Translations under genes and position numbers: made by a program
Assembly (NCBI GenBank): GCA_001949185.1
Contig: BDGG01000006.1
Location: forward strand, 1,959,131-2,023,130
DNA from: Ramazzottius varieornatus
Lineage: Eukaryota; Tardigrada; Eutardigrada; Parachela; Ramazzottiidae
Direction of reading: 5' to 3'
Length of the DNA: 64,000 bases
The notes under the pieces: generated by a model
Databases searched by the model: none
Seen by the model: the letters and a program-made list of their open reading frames with translations, nothing else
Told to the model about the DNA's origin: nothing
Part shown: in pieces, positions 1 through 11,651 of the stretch
Position numbering within the stretch: position 1 is the first letter of the stretch
Layout: every line of letters begins with the position of its first letter

Positions 1-67
1 ATCTTCCGCGGACCAGCGCGATTTCCGCAGAATGACTCCCATGGAACTATATCCTGTTCTGTTGCAG

Positions 68-3000
68 GCAATCACCCAGATGGAGGAGAAGGGACTACGC
101 CACGATCCCCGTTATGGACAAATGGTGAACATGGCCGATCGCGTCAAGTCGCAAATGTATCCGCAACAACCAGCTCAAACAGCGCGATATGCCTATCCGC
201 AATCATTCAATCAACCAACGATGCCCTATACAACCTCTCCATCCCCGTCTACTGATTCTCCCCATCAAGGCCAGATGTACCCGAATGCTTACTATGCTCA
301 AGACGGGGATTCCTCACACTCTTCTGGAACTTATCAGAACTCTTACGAACGGAACCCAGGCGATGGATTCGGGGAAAGCCAAGCCAGGAGGCCCAGTCCG
401 GGCTTGAACAACGGCATGAGCAATGGAGCTTATGGTGGATATGCACCTCCTGCCCAGTACGCCAGCTTTTCACCTGGACCTATTGGCTCGACCAACGGCT
501 ATCCGGAATATCCAGGAATGCATAATCCACCGAGTCAGTCGCCAAACTGGCAACAGCAGCAACAACAACAACCGCAACAGCAGAAGATGCAGAATGGACC
601 GACGGGGTTGACGCCTATACAGAAGCAGATTCTGGAGACGCACGTCGCTGCTTATCGACACTTCGCAAGAAGAGAATTCCTTCCGGAAGCTTTGTACAAC
701 GCTATCTTGCATAGAAGACCTTTGCAACGCCAGCCTTCGCAAAACTGTGGTATGAATTATCTTAGAAAAACTTTGTATAGAGTTACTCTCAAAGAAGGTG
801 ATTTTCATGGTTGAAGTTTAATGATACGCGTGTGGCGTCACGAACTGTATGCATTTATATGTACTTTAAACACAGTATGGTCATGGGCCGTGACGTCAAG
901 CGCAATGATTGCATGGCCTGGTGTGAATTTGAATTCTACCCCATCCCAGATATTCTGAACGACTTAAATTAACTTCGCCCTCCTTGTTTTCAGCACCAGA
1001 TGCCCCTTCGCCGTCTCCGAGTCAAGATTCGACGGGGTCTGGAGGCTCCTATGGAGGAACGACGTCGGTATCGCCTTCGTTGCCGACTGTGAACGGGTAT
1101 ACCACCACTTCCGTCACTCCCGCAGCACCTTCGCCTGTCCCCGTGGCCGATCCTTTGCTGATGCTTCGAGCGGACGTCCTGGCTCAAATGCAACAGGAGA
1201 GGCAGTTTCGGACTTCGCAGATAAAAGTCACAGGAATCGATCCTGGGCAAATTAGTGCCGAACGAGAATATCGGTAAGTCACAGTCAGGCAGTTGCTTTT
1301 TGTTGCCGATATAAAAATCTGAAATATTCCTTTGCGCCTTGTAGAATGAAGTACATCATGGCGGTAAGAAAATTGACTCTGGAAAGAGCTCTGCAAGGCG
1401 AGTTATCGGAGGAGAGTAGGACGAAGCTGATGATCGAGCTGAAAAGCTTGAAACTTCTGATTGTCCAAAAGCAAGTTCGGAATGAGGTAAGAGTCCTGGC
1501 CAAGTTCCACCAAGTTGATCTAGTAATAGAACTTGTTTCTCTTTTAGATCATTGAGACCGTACAGCGGGACACAGCAGCGGAAACTGGGATGAACGCAAG
1601 CCAGTACAAGCGCCTAAAGACGCAAACTCTTCGAGAGTCCCGCGCGACTGAACGTCTGGAGAGACAGAAACAAGCTGAACAGGCCAAGAAAAAGAAGAAG
1701 GAGCGGAAGGTATAAATGGGTAATTTGTCCTCGATGTCATGAGTTAAAATGGTGGGAATTTTTACAGCAATTTCTGGAAGCGGTTCTTGCTCATGCCCGG
1801 GATTTTCGAGACTGCTGTAAAGCCAACCAAGCCAAGACAGTGCGAATAAACAGAGCTGTGATGACCTATCATGCCAACACGGAACGAGAGCAGAAGAAGG
1901 AGCAAGAAAGGATCGAACGGGAACGAATGAAGCGTTTGATGGTGAATAAATCGGTTTTCTGAAAAAGTAGCCGTGACATGGTTCAATCGTTGTGTTCTGC
2001 TGTAGGAAGAAGACGAAGAAGGCTACCGGAAGTTGATCGATCAGAAGAAAGATCGACGCTTGGCGTACCTTCTGAACCAGACGGATGAGTACGTGGAAAG
2101 CCTAACCGATGCCGTCAAGGAACACAAGAAAACGGTGAGGAAAAAGCTTCAGAAAGAGAAGAAAGAACGCAAGAAGAAACAGGAAGAAACCCAACAGCGA
2201 ATGTTGGCCGAGCTTCACGATGACAACTCCCAGAACAGCGTCGACGAGTCCTCGCAGTCCAGCGACCAAGTCGTTCATGTCATCGAGGTGTCCAGCGGGA
2301 AGATCCTCAAAGGCGAAGATGCACCCAGAGCTAGTCAGGTCGACGCTTGGCTGGAACAACACCCGGGTTACGAGGTAGAAAATAATTCGTTTGCTACTAA
2401 TTGCGATTTGGGCAGACGAATTTGACCGCAGCGTTTGTCCAGGTGGCGTACGTCTTGGACCGATAACACTAAGAACATGCGTTAATTGGGGAAACATTCT
2501 TGTCGAGTTTTTTCCCAAGTGGCGCACGCTCTCAGCTAATAGGATCGAAAACGTGCGGCACTTGAAACGTCGTTCTTGTCGAGTCTGATCACCGAGCTCC
2601 CCCTTTTTTATGTTTGTGTGGATATTCGGAGTGGTAACACCAGTAACCGTTTTGAATGGCTTTTCAGGTTGCACCGAGGGATGAAAGTGAGGATAGTGAG
2701 GCTTCCGACGCGGAGGAAGAAGCGAAGAAGCAGCTGGATACACAAGCAGCTGCGAACCAAGTGCAGGAAGTCCTGAAGACCGCCAAGCTGGAGGACGACG
2801 AGTACACGACAGGGCCTGGTGGAGCCATGAATGAACTCGGGAAACCCGGGTACTACGGCATGGCCCATGCCATCAGGGAGCCGATTACTGCTCAACCGAC
2901 CATGCTGGTCGGTGGACAATTGAAAGAGTACCAGATCAAGGGGCTCGAATGGCTAGTCTCATTGTACAACAACAGCCTGAATGGAATCCTCGCGGACGAA

Positions 3001-6000
3001 ATGGGCCTTGGCAAAACCATCCAGGTTTGTGTTTCACATTCCCACAAGGTCTCTGCTTTCAACGAAGCTGGCCCCTGTATTTCTTTACCTTTCCCATGCG
3101 AAGATTTCGATTGGAAAATCCACAGTAAGAAAGAGCGGGAGCTTGGGAGTGAATGTGACAAGATCTGTTTTCCAAATGGCGCACTTTCATCGAATAATTG
3201 GCGAAGAACCCTCGCCACTTGAAAAAATCGATCTCGTCGAGATAGTTTGCACCCCGGTTTGAAATCTGTTAGATGGGAGTTCTGTAGGATCTGTGCTCAC
3301 AGTGGAGTTCGTGGCGAAGGGTTTGGTCCCACTGGTTCGAAATTGATTCCGTGGTTTTTCCTTGCAGACGATCAGCTTGATAACCTACCTGATCGAAGTG
3401 AAGCGCAACCCCGGTCCGTTCCTGGTTATCGTCCCTTTATCCACCCTCTCCAACTGGCAGATTGAATTTCAAAAGTGGGCGCCAGGTGTGGTGACCATTG
3501 CCTATAAGGGTACTCCGCTGGTTCGACGAACCTTCCTCTCCCAGATCCGTGCGGGCAAGCTGAACGTCCTCCTAACCACTTACGAATACATCATGAAGGA
3601 CAAAGCCGGCTTGAGCAAGGTCCGCTGGAAGTACATGATCATTGACGAAGGTCATCGCATGAAGAACCACCATTGTAAGCTGACCATGATCCTCAACACG
3701 TACTACACCTCGCCACATCGACTGCTGCTGACGGGAACACCTCTGCAGAATAAACTGCCGGAACTGTGGGCGCTGCTAAACTTTCTCTTGCCGAGTATCT
3801 TCAAAAGCGTAGCGACGTTTGAGCAGTGGTTCAATGCCCCCTTCGCCACCACGGGAGAGAAAGTGGAACTGAACGAGGAAGAAACGGTAATATCGTTTTC
3901 CATACAGCAGGACTTTATGGGGCACCATGGATAGAGTAGGCTTCGGTGCTGCTTCATGATTTTTTCGAGCCTATTTGCTCGTGTTTATTCTCATGTGGTA
4001 TTTGCAGATCCTGATTATTCGGCGTCTCCATAAAGTCCTGAGACCTTTTCTCCTACGACGTCTGAAGAAGGAAGTGGAGTCGCAGCTGCCCGATAAGGTG
4101 GAATACCTGATCAAGTGCGACATGTCGGGGCTGCAAAAGCTGCTGTACAAGCACATGCAAGCTAAAGGTATCCTCCTGACCGACGGCTCTGAATGCAAGC
4201 AGAAGGGTGGAAACAAAGGCGGAGCCAAGGCCCTGATGAACACGCTGATGCAGCTGAGGAAGATCTGCAACCACCCGTTCATCTTCGAACACATCGAGGA
4301 AGCCTTCCATGACAAGAACGGACAGGTAGGTCTTTTCCGTCCAATTTTTTCCATTTCGCTTCCGGTTGGGCAGGAAAAGCCATGATAAGGTACTGTTCAC
4401 TTTCAGGTGTCCAACTCTGTTCTCTACAGAGCATCTGGCAAGTTCGAGCTGCTCGACAGAGTCTTACCCAAGCTCAAAGCGACAAAACATCGGGTTCTGA
4501 TCTTCTGCCAGATGACTGCGCTGATGACCGTCATGGAAGAATACTTTCAGTTTAGGGGATACAAGTACTTGAGGCTTGATGGAACGACCAAGGCGGATGA
4601 TCGAGGAAAACTCCTTCAGGACTTTAATCGGTAATTTTGACGGTAGATTGAGAACTCGGTAAACAAATTCCAGAAGATCGCCTATTCAAGTGGCGCACGC
4701 TGGCAGCCAAACACACAGGAAATGTGCGCCACTTGAACGAACGATCTTGTCAAGGTTGCCTGGCGAGCTGCTGTTTTTCACTCAGAAAATTTCTGAACGG
4801 TTTTTTGTTTGTTTTTAGGGTCGATTCGGATTACTTCATCTTTATGCTGTCAACGAGGGCCGGTGGTCTGGGTCTGAACCTCCAGACTGCCGACACGGTG
4901 ATCATTTTCGACTCCGACTGGAATCCTCACCAAGACATGCAGGCTCAGGATCGTGCGCATCGTATCGGCCAGAAAAATGAGGTGCGAGTGCTGCGTCTGA
5001 TGACGGTCAACTCGGTGGAAGAACGTATCAATGCCGCCGCCAAGTACAAGTTGAACTTGGACGAGAAGATTATCCAAGCCGGCATGTTCGACCAGAAGTC
5101 TACGTTGACGGAACGGCAGCAGTTCCTTCGAGCCGTCATGACTTCGGAAACCGATGGTAAGTATATTTCATCAATAAAATATCGTGGCTGTATGAAAGAA
5201 CCGTAGAGAAAACGTTAAGAGTCTAAAAAGTGAAAAAGGGAAGTGGAAAGAGAAGTGGAAAGGGAAAGGATTGATTAATGAGCTAAAAATGGTGCATGTG
5301 GTGTATCGAACACAGGTTGAGTAAGCGAAGCCAGTCAAGTATGCGTCAGCAGTTTTTGCGACTTAGACGACCTCGGTTCGATTCCTTCGAAAGTGTGCTT
5401 ATTACGTAATTTTAGTTTCGCTCTTATCTATTTATTTCGACGTCCTTTCAAGTAGGCCACAGTTACATAGCGCGTTTTCTACCAAATGAAAGCGGAGACC
5501 GTATGATTTTGATGTTATTTAGGTGAGGAAACTGAAGAGAAGGAAATTCCAGACGATGAGACAATCAACCAGATGCTTGCCAGAAGCGAGGAAGAGTTCG
5601 AGATGTTTCAACGAATGGATCAGACTCGCATCTACGAGGAAAGTCGTAGGTCGGACGAAGATCGGAAGCCCCGCCTGATGGAGCCGGAAGAAGTGCCGAG
5701 TTGGTTGCGCAAAGATGACAAGGAGATCGACCGTCTGACTGCCGACCCGGACGACGACAAGATCTTCGGACGGGGTAGTCGACAGCGAAAGGACCTGAAT
5801 TACTCGGAGGACCTCATGGAAAAGGAAATGCTGGCAGCTTTAGAGGAGGAAGAAGAAGAGGAGGGAAGTAGGGAAGGGCAGGAGAAGGAAATCAAGAAGG
5901 ACGGACGAGGAAGGAAGAGGAAAGCCAAGAGCTATGAGGAGGACAGTGATGATGAGACCGAGTCGCTATCGATCTCCTCCAGAAGTAAGAGAAGAACTGC

Positions 6001-6876
6001 AGGTACGATACAATTAATGGGGGAAAAATAACATCAATACAAATCGGTTATCCCATTTCCGCGGTTCTCGTTGATTTGTGCTTTTTGGTTTCCTTTGTTC
6101 TGGACTAATATCATGCGATGCTCAGTACCCCTTTTTCGCCGCTTTTTCTACGATCATTCTTGCCTGTAGGCGAAGTTCGGAATGTTGTTTGATGGTGCGA
6201 ACAGGTTTCGATTTCGACTTATCGTCTACGATTACGTGTGTTTGTTTGTGATGTTTTGTTTTTGTTTTGAATTTTATTCTTTTACGTCTGTTCGTTGTTT
6301 TCTTGCTTTTTTTCCGGTTTATTTTGTTATTTATGTTGTATGATTATGTTGTTATCTACCTAACGAAGGTTCTCTGGTTTTTCAGGTCGGCCAAGTAACG
6401 CCGCAAAGTCCGCGATGCTGGCCAAGAACCGCGAAGACTTTCAAAAGATCCACGACATTCTCGTCAGCTATCAAGAGGCCGACGGTCGCGTCATTTCCGG
6501 TCCCTTCGTCAAACTGCCCACCCGCAAAGAACTGCCCGACTATTACCAAGTCATCACCAAGCCCATGGACCTCTGGCGCATCGAGAAAAACATTCACGAG
6601 GACAGGTACAAGAACATGGAAGCTTTCGAGAACGACGTCAAGCTGATGTGCGCCAACGCCCAGGAGTACAACATGGAAGGCTCCATGATCTACCAAGACA
6701 GCGAAGTCCTGAGCATGGTCTTCAAAGAGTGCAAGCGCCAGCTGGCCAATGGCGAGAAGGACATCTTTATCGAACCCGGACAGTTCACTATGGGCCCACC
6801 GACATACGTGCCTCCGCCGGACGAGGATGGGGACGATGAAGAAGGCACGAGTGACGAAGACGACGATAGCAGTTAA
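68..6876 (+). CDS. brm: Brahma/BRG1 (SMARCA2/4)-type SWI/SNF chromatin-remodelling ATPase, 5' end outside window
   Basis: Catalytic DNA-translocase subunit of the nuclear SWI/SNF (BAF) complex. Exons joined by phase: 68-749, 994-1273, 1345-1486, 1548-1709, 1768-1941, 2006-2374, 2668-3024, 3368-3886, 4008-4325, 4407-4630, 4819-5156, 5523-6002, 6386-6876, giving about 1511 visible codons. Domains in order: QLQ-like (about residues 178-217), HSA (369-445, very basic), BRK (568-603), SNF2 ATPase lobe 1 with ADEMGLGKT and [10 protein letters not shown], lobe 2 with [12 protein letters not shown] and [11 protein letters not shown], SnAC ([14 protein letters not shown]), an acidic/basic linker, and a C-terminal bromodomain (about 1370-1470) with an acidic tail ending at TAA 6874-6876. 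All ATPase motifs are intact, so it should be functional. The first visible exon start (after ttctgttgcag) is inferred; the true N-terminus lies upstream. Three introns carry the same hairpin element. Brahma and BRG1 are not distinguished in invertebrates with one copy. Confidence 0.96.
2512..2602. repeat. Hairpin element copy 1, in brahma intron 2375-2667
   Basis: Inverted arms CAAGTGGCGCACG (2516-2528) and CGTGCGGCACTTG (2552-2564). The right flank continues into TTCTTGTCGAG and ends near GAGCTCCC, matching the outer end of better copies. Confidence 0.7.
3135..3256. repeat. Hairpin element copy 2, in brahma intron 3025-3367
   Basis: Left arm runs GGGAGCTTGGGAGTG, then GACAAGATCTG, then CAAATGGCGCAC. 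The right arm is the degenerate reverse complement (CGCCACTTGAA, GATCTCGTCGAG, GTTTGCACCCC). Full-length copy of about 120 bp. Confidence 0.7.
4665..4773. repeat. Hairpin element copy 3, in brahma intron 4631-4818
   Basis: TTCAAGTGGCGCACG (from 4685) pairs with GTGCGCCACTTGAA (ending 4737). The right flank AACGATCTTGTCAAG and a terminus GCCTGGCGAGCTG match other copies. Confidence 0.75.
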
Positions 6877-7500
6877 ACAGTAGTTGTCTTCAACTTTTTG
6901 CAGTGCGATGGCAGCGTTCTATTAACTTCACCCATACAAGTAATCGTTCTTGACACCCGGCCACCGTTTTATTTTGTTAGAAGGAAGTTTGATATGATGT
7001 ACACCGAAGGATGGATGGTTGATACGTGAGCTTTTTCCATGGTGGACATGAGATTTTTATGATGGAAGGCTTTGATCGTTATTGTTTTAAATTGCTATTT
7101 ATCGCACACCGCTTAATTTTACCGCAATGTTATAACATAGCACAACAATTTACTGGCTATTGGAACCAACCATGATAAACACCGATTTCACGTCTTCGGG
7201 GAAGCAGCGACGTATTTCGTGACTGGCAGATTTCTTCTGTCCGCCGCTTAAAACAGCAGCAGCGGTAGACGCTAGCTTTGTGCAGCTGCTGTATTAGGAA
7301 GTTCCGGTTCGATGACTTGGTAATTAAAGTAGCGGTTTGGTAGCAATGAGACTATTCAAGCTGCTTCCGGGTGATGTTTACTTTCGCTTCTCGGAACGCG
7401 GAAGCTTCTTGCGAGCTTACATAACAGTGTAGGTACAGTAAGTGACAATTATTGGTTATTAGTCTTTTGTCAACGAGAAAACAGCAAGAATAATACGGGT
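6877..7500. other. Intergenic between brahma and Gly-rich peptide 1
   Basis: 3' flank of brahma and downstream side of the convergent Gly-rich gene. I see no gene and no canonical AATAAA close to the brahma stop codon. Confidence 0.5.
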
Positions 7501-7843
7501 TTATCCGAATCCAAATCCTCCAAGTCCTCCAAATCCGCCAAATCCGCCAAATCCTCCCAAACCGTATCCTAAACCAAAGCCTCCCAGTCCAGGACCGAAT
7601 CCGCCCCATCCTCCCCAACCGCCGAGTCCGTAGCCTGGAAATCCACCATAAAATCCACCGTTTCCTCCCCATCCTCCCCATCCTCTGCGCCGCCAGGCAT
7701 CAGTACCCCCTACAAAACCAAATGAACGAACAACTGTCATATGCCGCATAACTGAGTTGTTGAGACAAGGGACAGAGAAGAAACTTGCTAATACCTATTA
7801 CGAGGAGGGCGACCAACAGGCAAAGAAGAGATAGCCGCGACAT
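7501..7843 (-). CDS. Small secreted glycine/tryptophan-rich peptide 1
   Basis: Two exons, 7843-7795 and 7709-7501 (phase-1 junction), giving 85 aa. Exon 1 encodes a signal peptide, MSRLSLLCLLVALLVI. Exon 2 gives GGTDAWRRRG and then about 65 residues of Gly-Trp/Phe/Tyr repeats (GGWGGWGG, GLGGFGGFGG). There are no cysteines after the signal region. It is a paralogue of the gene at 9381-9712, sharing MSRLSLLCLLV, the phase-1 intron, the A-D-A-W/T-D-A-W plus RRR junction and the glycine-rich tail. Composition resembles secreted Gly/aromatic-rich antimicrobial or cuticle/silk-like peptides of invertebrates; the function is inference. It was recognised because the first ATG is in a separate upstream exon preceded by a conserved promoter block. 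Confidence 0.8.
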
Positions 7844-7961
7844 CTTGAAAGGGGAGGATAAAGTCCTAGCACGGTTCACGGGACACCGAAAGTTTTCAAA
7901 TTGCCGAAGAAAGCGAAATTGATAGAAAGCGGTAGTTGCTGCCCACTGAAATTTCTGTTAC

Positions 7962-8022
7962 GTCTTTTTATGTAAGAAAAGATGCTAAGTCAAGGTTGGT
8001 CAGCCTTGGGTACTTGGCCAAA
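7962..8022 (-). promoter_or_regulatory. Promoter block of Gly-rich peptide 1, duplicated in peptide 2
   Basis: About 60 bp aligning with 9851-9909 upstream of the paralogue: TTTTTATGTAAGAAAAGATG, then GTCAAGGTTGGTCAGCCTTG, then a TTGG-rich end (plus-strand text). It lies about 120 bp upstream of the ATG at 7843. The TATA position reads TTACATAAAA on the minus strand. Confidence 0.55.
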
Positions 8023-9380
8023 AATGCTACTTGTTTGTTGGTAGAAACTCAATATCATATGCCGGAAGTTTCTCCGGAGAAGCACGGGTTGCTTCACCAA
8101 ACAACCTGATTAAGAATCCGGTTCGTTAATTGAATACGATTACAAAACAAGTTAAAACAGGTTTATTGTGACTGGTTGCGATCGCGACGATCACTTTAAT
8201 TTGAAAATGGAGAAAGAATCCAGGGGTCGTCGAGATGGCGGAAAACCCAAGTCTTGAGTCAGCTGACGGGACCGCCACCCGTTCTTGTCAAGACGGATCT
8301 CCAGTAGACAGTCACATCATCTCTAGTCGGTTACTTGAGTTTTTCCAGAAATCCGACCATTCCGTTATTGTACTCGGGTTCCATCATAGTACTATCTAAG
8401 CTCTTCGAGGAGCAGGAAGTGTATTAATAAAATCAAGCAGCTTGAATTAACGACATAAGGCTATTTCTCCGTACGGAAAAGTACATAACTGCTACTTTTT
8501 TGATTGTTTTGCACGGAATCAACGACGCGTGGCTTTCTTGGTGGGAGCTGAATACAAGTAATCGTACTTTGCCTAATTATGGGCATGGAAAAAATTTTGG
8601 GCGCTGACCGGAAGCGGCAGGGGCCAGCTGAAACCGACCAATCAATCGAACTACTACCGCTTTCGGCCGGTGCCCGAAATTTCGTCCATGCCTATGATTA
8701 GGCTAAGTTCGTATATAAAACATCGGGACCATGGTAAGACCATTGACGATCTCACTCGGACGCTTCTTCAGACTGGCTGTCCGTTGCGAATTTGGCAGTG
8801 CAAATATCAGGAGGAGCCAAATCCATAAATTTAATGGTGATGAATCTGGAGGGTCGATCAGCTTGCTGATGATGAGCACTCAGCACTACGCGTTGACACC
8901 TCGTCTCTTTTTCTGGAAATCGGCCCTACTGTAGCTACGGAACGCGCACCATTGTTGTACTCTCGCGATACACGCGGACATAAGCCATACAGGTTCCTCC
9001 CCCCCCTATAGCGGTTCAGTACACATTATGTAAACCGGGGGATGACGTCATAGGTATGTCTGTGTGTATCGCGAGAGTACAGTATAATATTACACAGTAG
9101 ATTTTTGGGCGCCGAGTGGCTCTGATCATTTAGTCAATTTGGACAGAATTCATTCTTCACTAGGGACCATGACAGAGGTACACAGCAATTTAACTATGTC
9201 TCTGAGAGAAACTGTATTCATGACAAGCGCGGAAGATGGTCGAATCCGACAAGAAAACAATAAAGCTGGCTTTCTATCTTAGAGGATATTTATGCTCAGA
9301 GTAGGATTTGGTTAGTTTGTACAGCACGGGGAAAGGTTCAAGGTAGATTCGAGCAGGTCCCACGTACTTCCCGGGCTGGT
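8023..9380. other. Intergenic between the two Gly-rich genes
   Basis: No convincing gene. There is a TATATAAAA at 8712-8720, but the following ATG (8731, a 67-codon ORF of unfamiliar composition) is only about 11 bp away, too close to be its start. An inverted-repeat element lies at 8956-9081. Confidence 0.4.
8956..9081. repeat. 126-bp inverted-repeat (foldback) element
   Basis: Arms 8956-8982 and 9055-9081 are reverse complements at 25 of 27 positions (TGTACTCTCGCGATACAC paired with GTGTATCGCGAGAGTACA). The centre holds a C-run and TGACGTCA. Probable miniature transposable element. Confidence 0.7.
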
Positions 9381-9712
9381 CTATTTGCCGTAAAAGCCAA
9401 GTCCAAATCCCCCCCAACCGCCGAAGAAAGGATAACCAAATCCAAATCCGCCGTAGGGAAATCCCCAGCCAAAACCTCCGTAAAACGGAAATCCGAATCC
9501 GCCAAAGCCAAAGCGCCTCCTGAACCAGGCATCAGCACCTACAAGGGAAAGAGGATGAACGATCGTCCTCGCTAATCGGGCAAGAGCTCGTGGAACGCAT
9601 GGTTCGTTAGCTACGGATAACAGAGTTCAGAAGAGAACAGTGGTTCTTTACCTTGGAGAGAGACCATCAGGACAACGACAACCAAAAGGCACAGCAGGGA
9701 GAGCCGCGACAT
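9381..9712 (-). CDS. Small secreted glycine/phenylalanine-rich peptide 2
   Basis: Exons 9712-9652 and 9538-9381, phase-1 junction, 72 aa ending in TAG. Signal peptide MSRLSLLCLLVVVVLMVSLQ, then GADAWFRRRFGFGG and a Gly/Phe/Tyr-rich tail (GGFGFPFYGG, GWGFPYGG) ending FYGK. The first 11 residues are identical to those of the gene at 7501-7843, with the same intron phase, so the two are tandem paralogues in the same orientation about 1.9 kb apart. A single W-F-R-R-R basic patch separates signal and tail. It may be a secreted antimicrobial or structural peptide; no catalytic motif is present. The function is inference. Confidence 0.8.
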
Positions 9713-9850
9713 GTTGAAGCAGGGATGAGTTCGCTGAGGAAGGCTGTTTGGGAAAAAACCCAAGTGCACCGGTTAACAAAGGCTGATAGAAGCTTGCAGT
9801 AGAAGAACTTAGTAAGTAATCTTACATACTGATTTCGCCAGCCTGATGCG

Positions 9851-9909
9851 TCGATTTTATATAAGAAAGATGCACTGTCAAGGTTAATTGGCCTTGGGAT
9901 ATTTGGCGG
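9851..9909 (-). promoter_or_regulatory. Promoter block of Gly-rich peptide 2 with TATA box
   Basis: On the minus strand CTTATATAAAATCGA gives a TATA box about 145 bp upstream of the ATG. Adjacent CCAAGGCCAATTAACCTTGA matches the corresponding block at 7990-8012. Conservation with the paralogue suggests shared control; the trans-factor is unknown. Confidence 0.6.
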
Positions 9910-11651
9910 TAAGTTCATGTGATTACCAAGGCGAAGTTAACAGCCATGGCGGAAGCGCTGTTGTCAAAAGAGAAATATTTCCGCAAATTACCGCTGGGAA
10001 ATCCGGCTTTTTTGATTGCAGAGTGGTTCGAGAATCTTCTGTTCATGGTTTATTGGCGTGCAATCACAGGCCCAGGTGGCTTCACGCCGGCAAATGGTTC
10101 TTTCCGCCAATGTGTGCGCTGATGTGGGGAGGTTCTTGCGACAAAGAGCGGCTGGTGCACTTAGTCCATAACCATGCTGCTCGCTGCATCTCATTTGAAA
10201 CGAAAAAGTTTCTGCGCTCGAACATAAATCGTGTCCGACAGTGGTGCATCAACACCCGGACTTTGATTTGGCTAACGTGGGTTCGCGTATATTTAAGCTA
10301 GATATTTTTTCTATCTCCTTGGTCCTGTCTGAAGTCTTTCGTGAGATTTGCGGTGTGGACTACAGGATGCACTATGCGCGATGGTTTCGAGTTTTCTTTT
10401 ACGGAATGAATTGACTCGACATTTCTGGAAACTCGGGCATGATAGCGGCTTTACTCTGCACCGTACACACCAGAGCGACCGAATCGACAGTACGCAAAGA
10501 TGAGATCGTTTTCGCGAAAAGATGCTAATCCGTGCTAAAAGCAAGTTTCTCTCCCATTACGTTTCACGTCATAGAACATTCCCCCAGGTCGCTATCAGTC
10601 AAAAAAACTTCCCGAGGAATAATGAAAATCGCCTTAGAAAGGAAACTATCGGATTTGACACAGCGTCAGAGCGATATTCTGCCCTGTCCATTGTCCGGAA
10701 AAAAATTTGTCATCTTCCTCCAGCTTGATTTTGCATAAAACACTATTCCATATTTGAGTACAAGTGTTTGGTCTTTCACGAGATATGCGTTTTGAGTTTC
10801 TAGAGTTAGGTAATTGTATATGTGCGGTACAATTTTTCGAGATTAACCGTGAAAATAGTGCGATAGCCTGCAGAGACACGGAAATTTTCGTTCCCAGAAA
10901 CAGAAGGTCCGTGCTATAGCTGAACATCCTCGTAACGACTCCTGGAGTACACTGCGGAAACGATTAGTTTCCAAGTTACCGTTTTGGGGAAATCGCAACT
11001 TTTGGTGTATTCTAGTGTATTTTCAACGTTTGTCAGAAAATAATTTCTCGCGTTCTGTCAGGACAAGTCCATTCAAACTAACTACACAGTAGCGTGTATG
11101 CATGGACTATGGTGCGGTAATGTTGATGAAGTAACTATTAAACCTTGAGCATCACGCGATTTCCGCCTTCCAGAATGCGAGGTGGGAAGTGACTTTCGCC
11201 CTTTTTCAACTGGTCGAAATTTAGGGGGGGGGAGTCAACAAATACAACCAATCACCGCGTTTTCGACTGGCAGAAATTTTGGAATATAATGCAGTGTGCC
11301 ACCTATCAACTTGAAACCTTGGTCAACCTTCATGTTTTTTCCTTGAACACCGGACAAACCATTTCACGAATCAGCTTTCGACTCGAGCTAGATTATTCTA
11401 GGACTCTGGCCCAATCGAAAGTCTAACCGAAAAATAATTTGCAGGCTAGAACGAATATGGAAAACGGAAAAAATTCCAGACAGTTTTGCAAATACACTGT
11501 CGAGTAGCTGCTAGTTGTAGTTTGTGGGGAAGTTAGTTCTTCAAAGGGCGAAACAACACGAGGAGCAGAAGCCGAACTGGAATCTCGTTACGTACATATT
11601 AGTGCGCGCCGGGAAAGTGAGTTTCCCACCCGGTGCTCAAGGTGTTGAAAG

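Noticed and set aside
1-67. Coding sequence upstream of the first brahma exon
   Set aside because: The frame is open but does not resemble Brahma proteins, and a pyrimidine-rich acceptor precedes 68; treated as intron.
5275-5415. Possible tRNA gene
   Set aside because: A B-box is present, but the T-stem does not pair beyond two bases and no acceptor stem can be formed.
9338-9538. 66-codon minus ORF (LMPGSGGALALADSDF)
   Set aside because: Frame-shifted reading of the Gly-rich peptide 2 exon; the spliced frame gives the signal peptide and tail.
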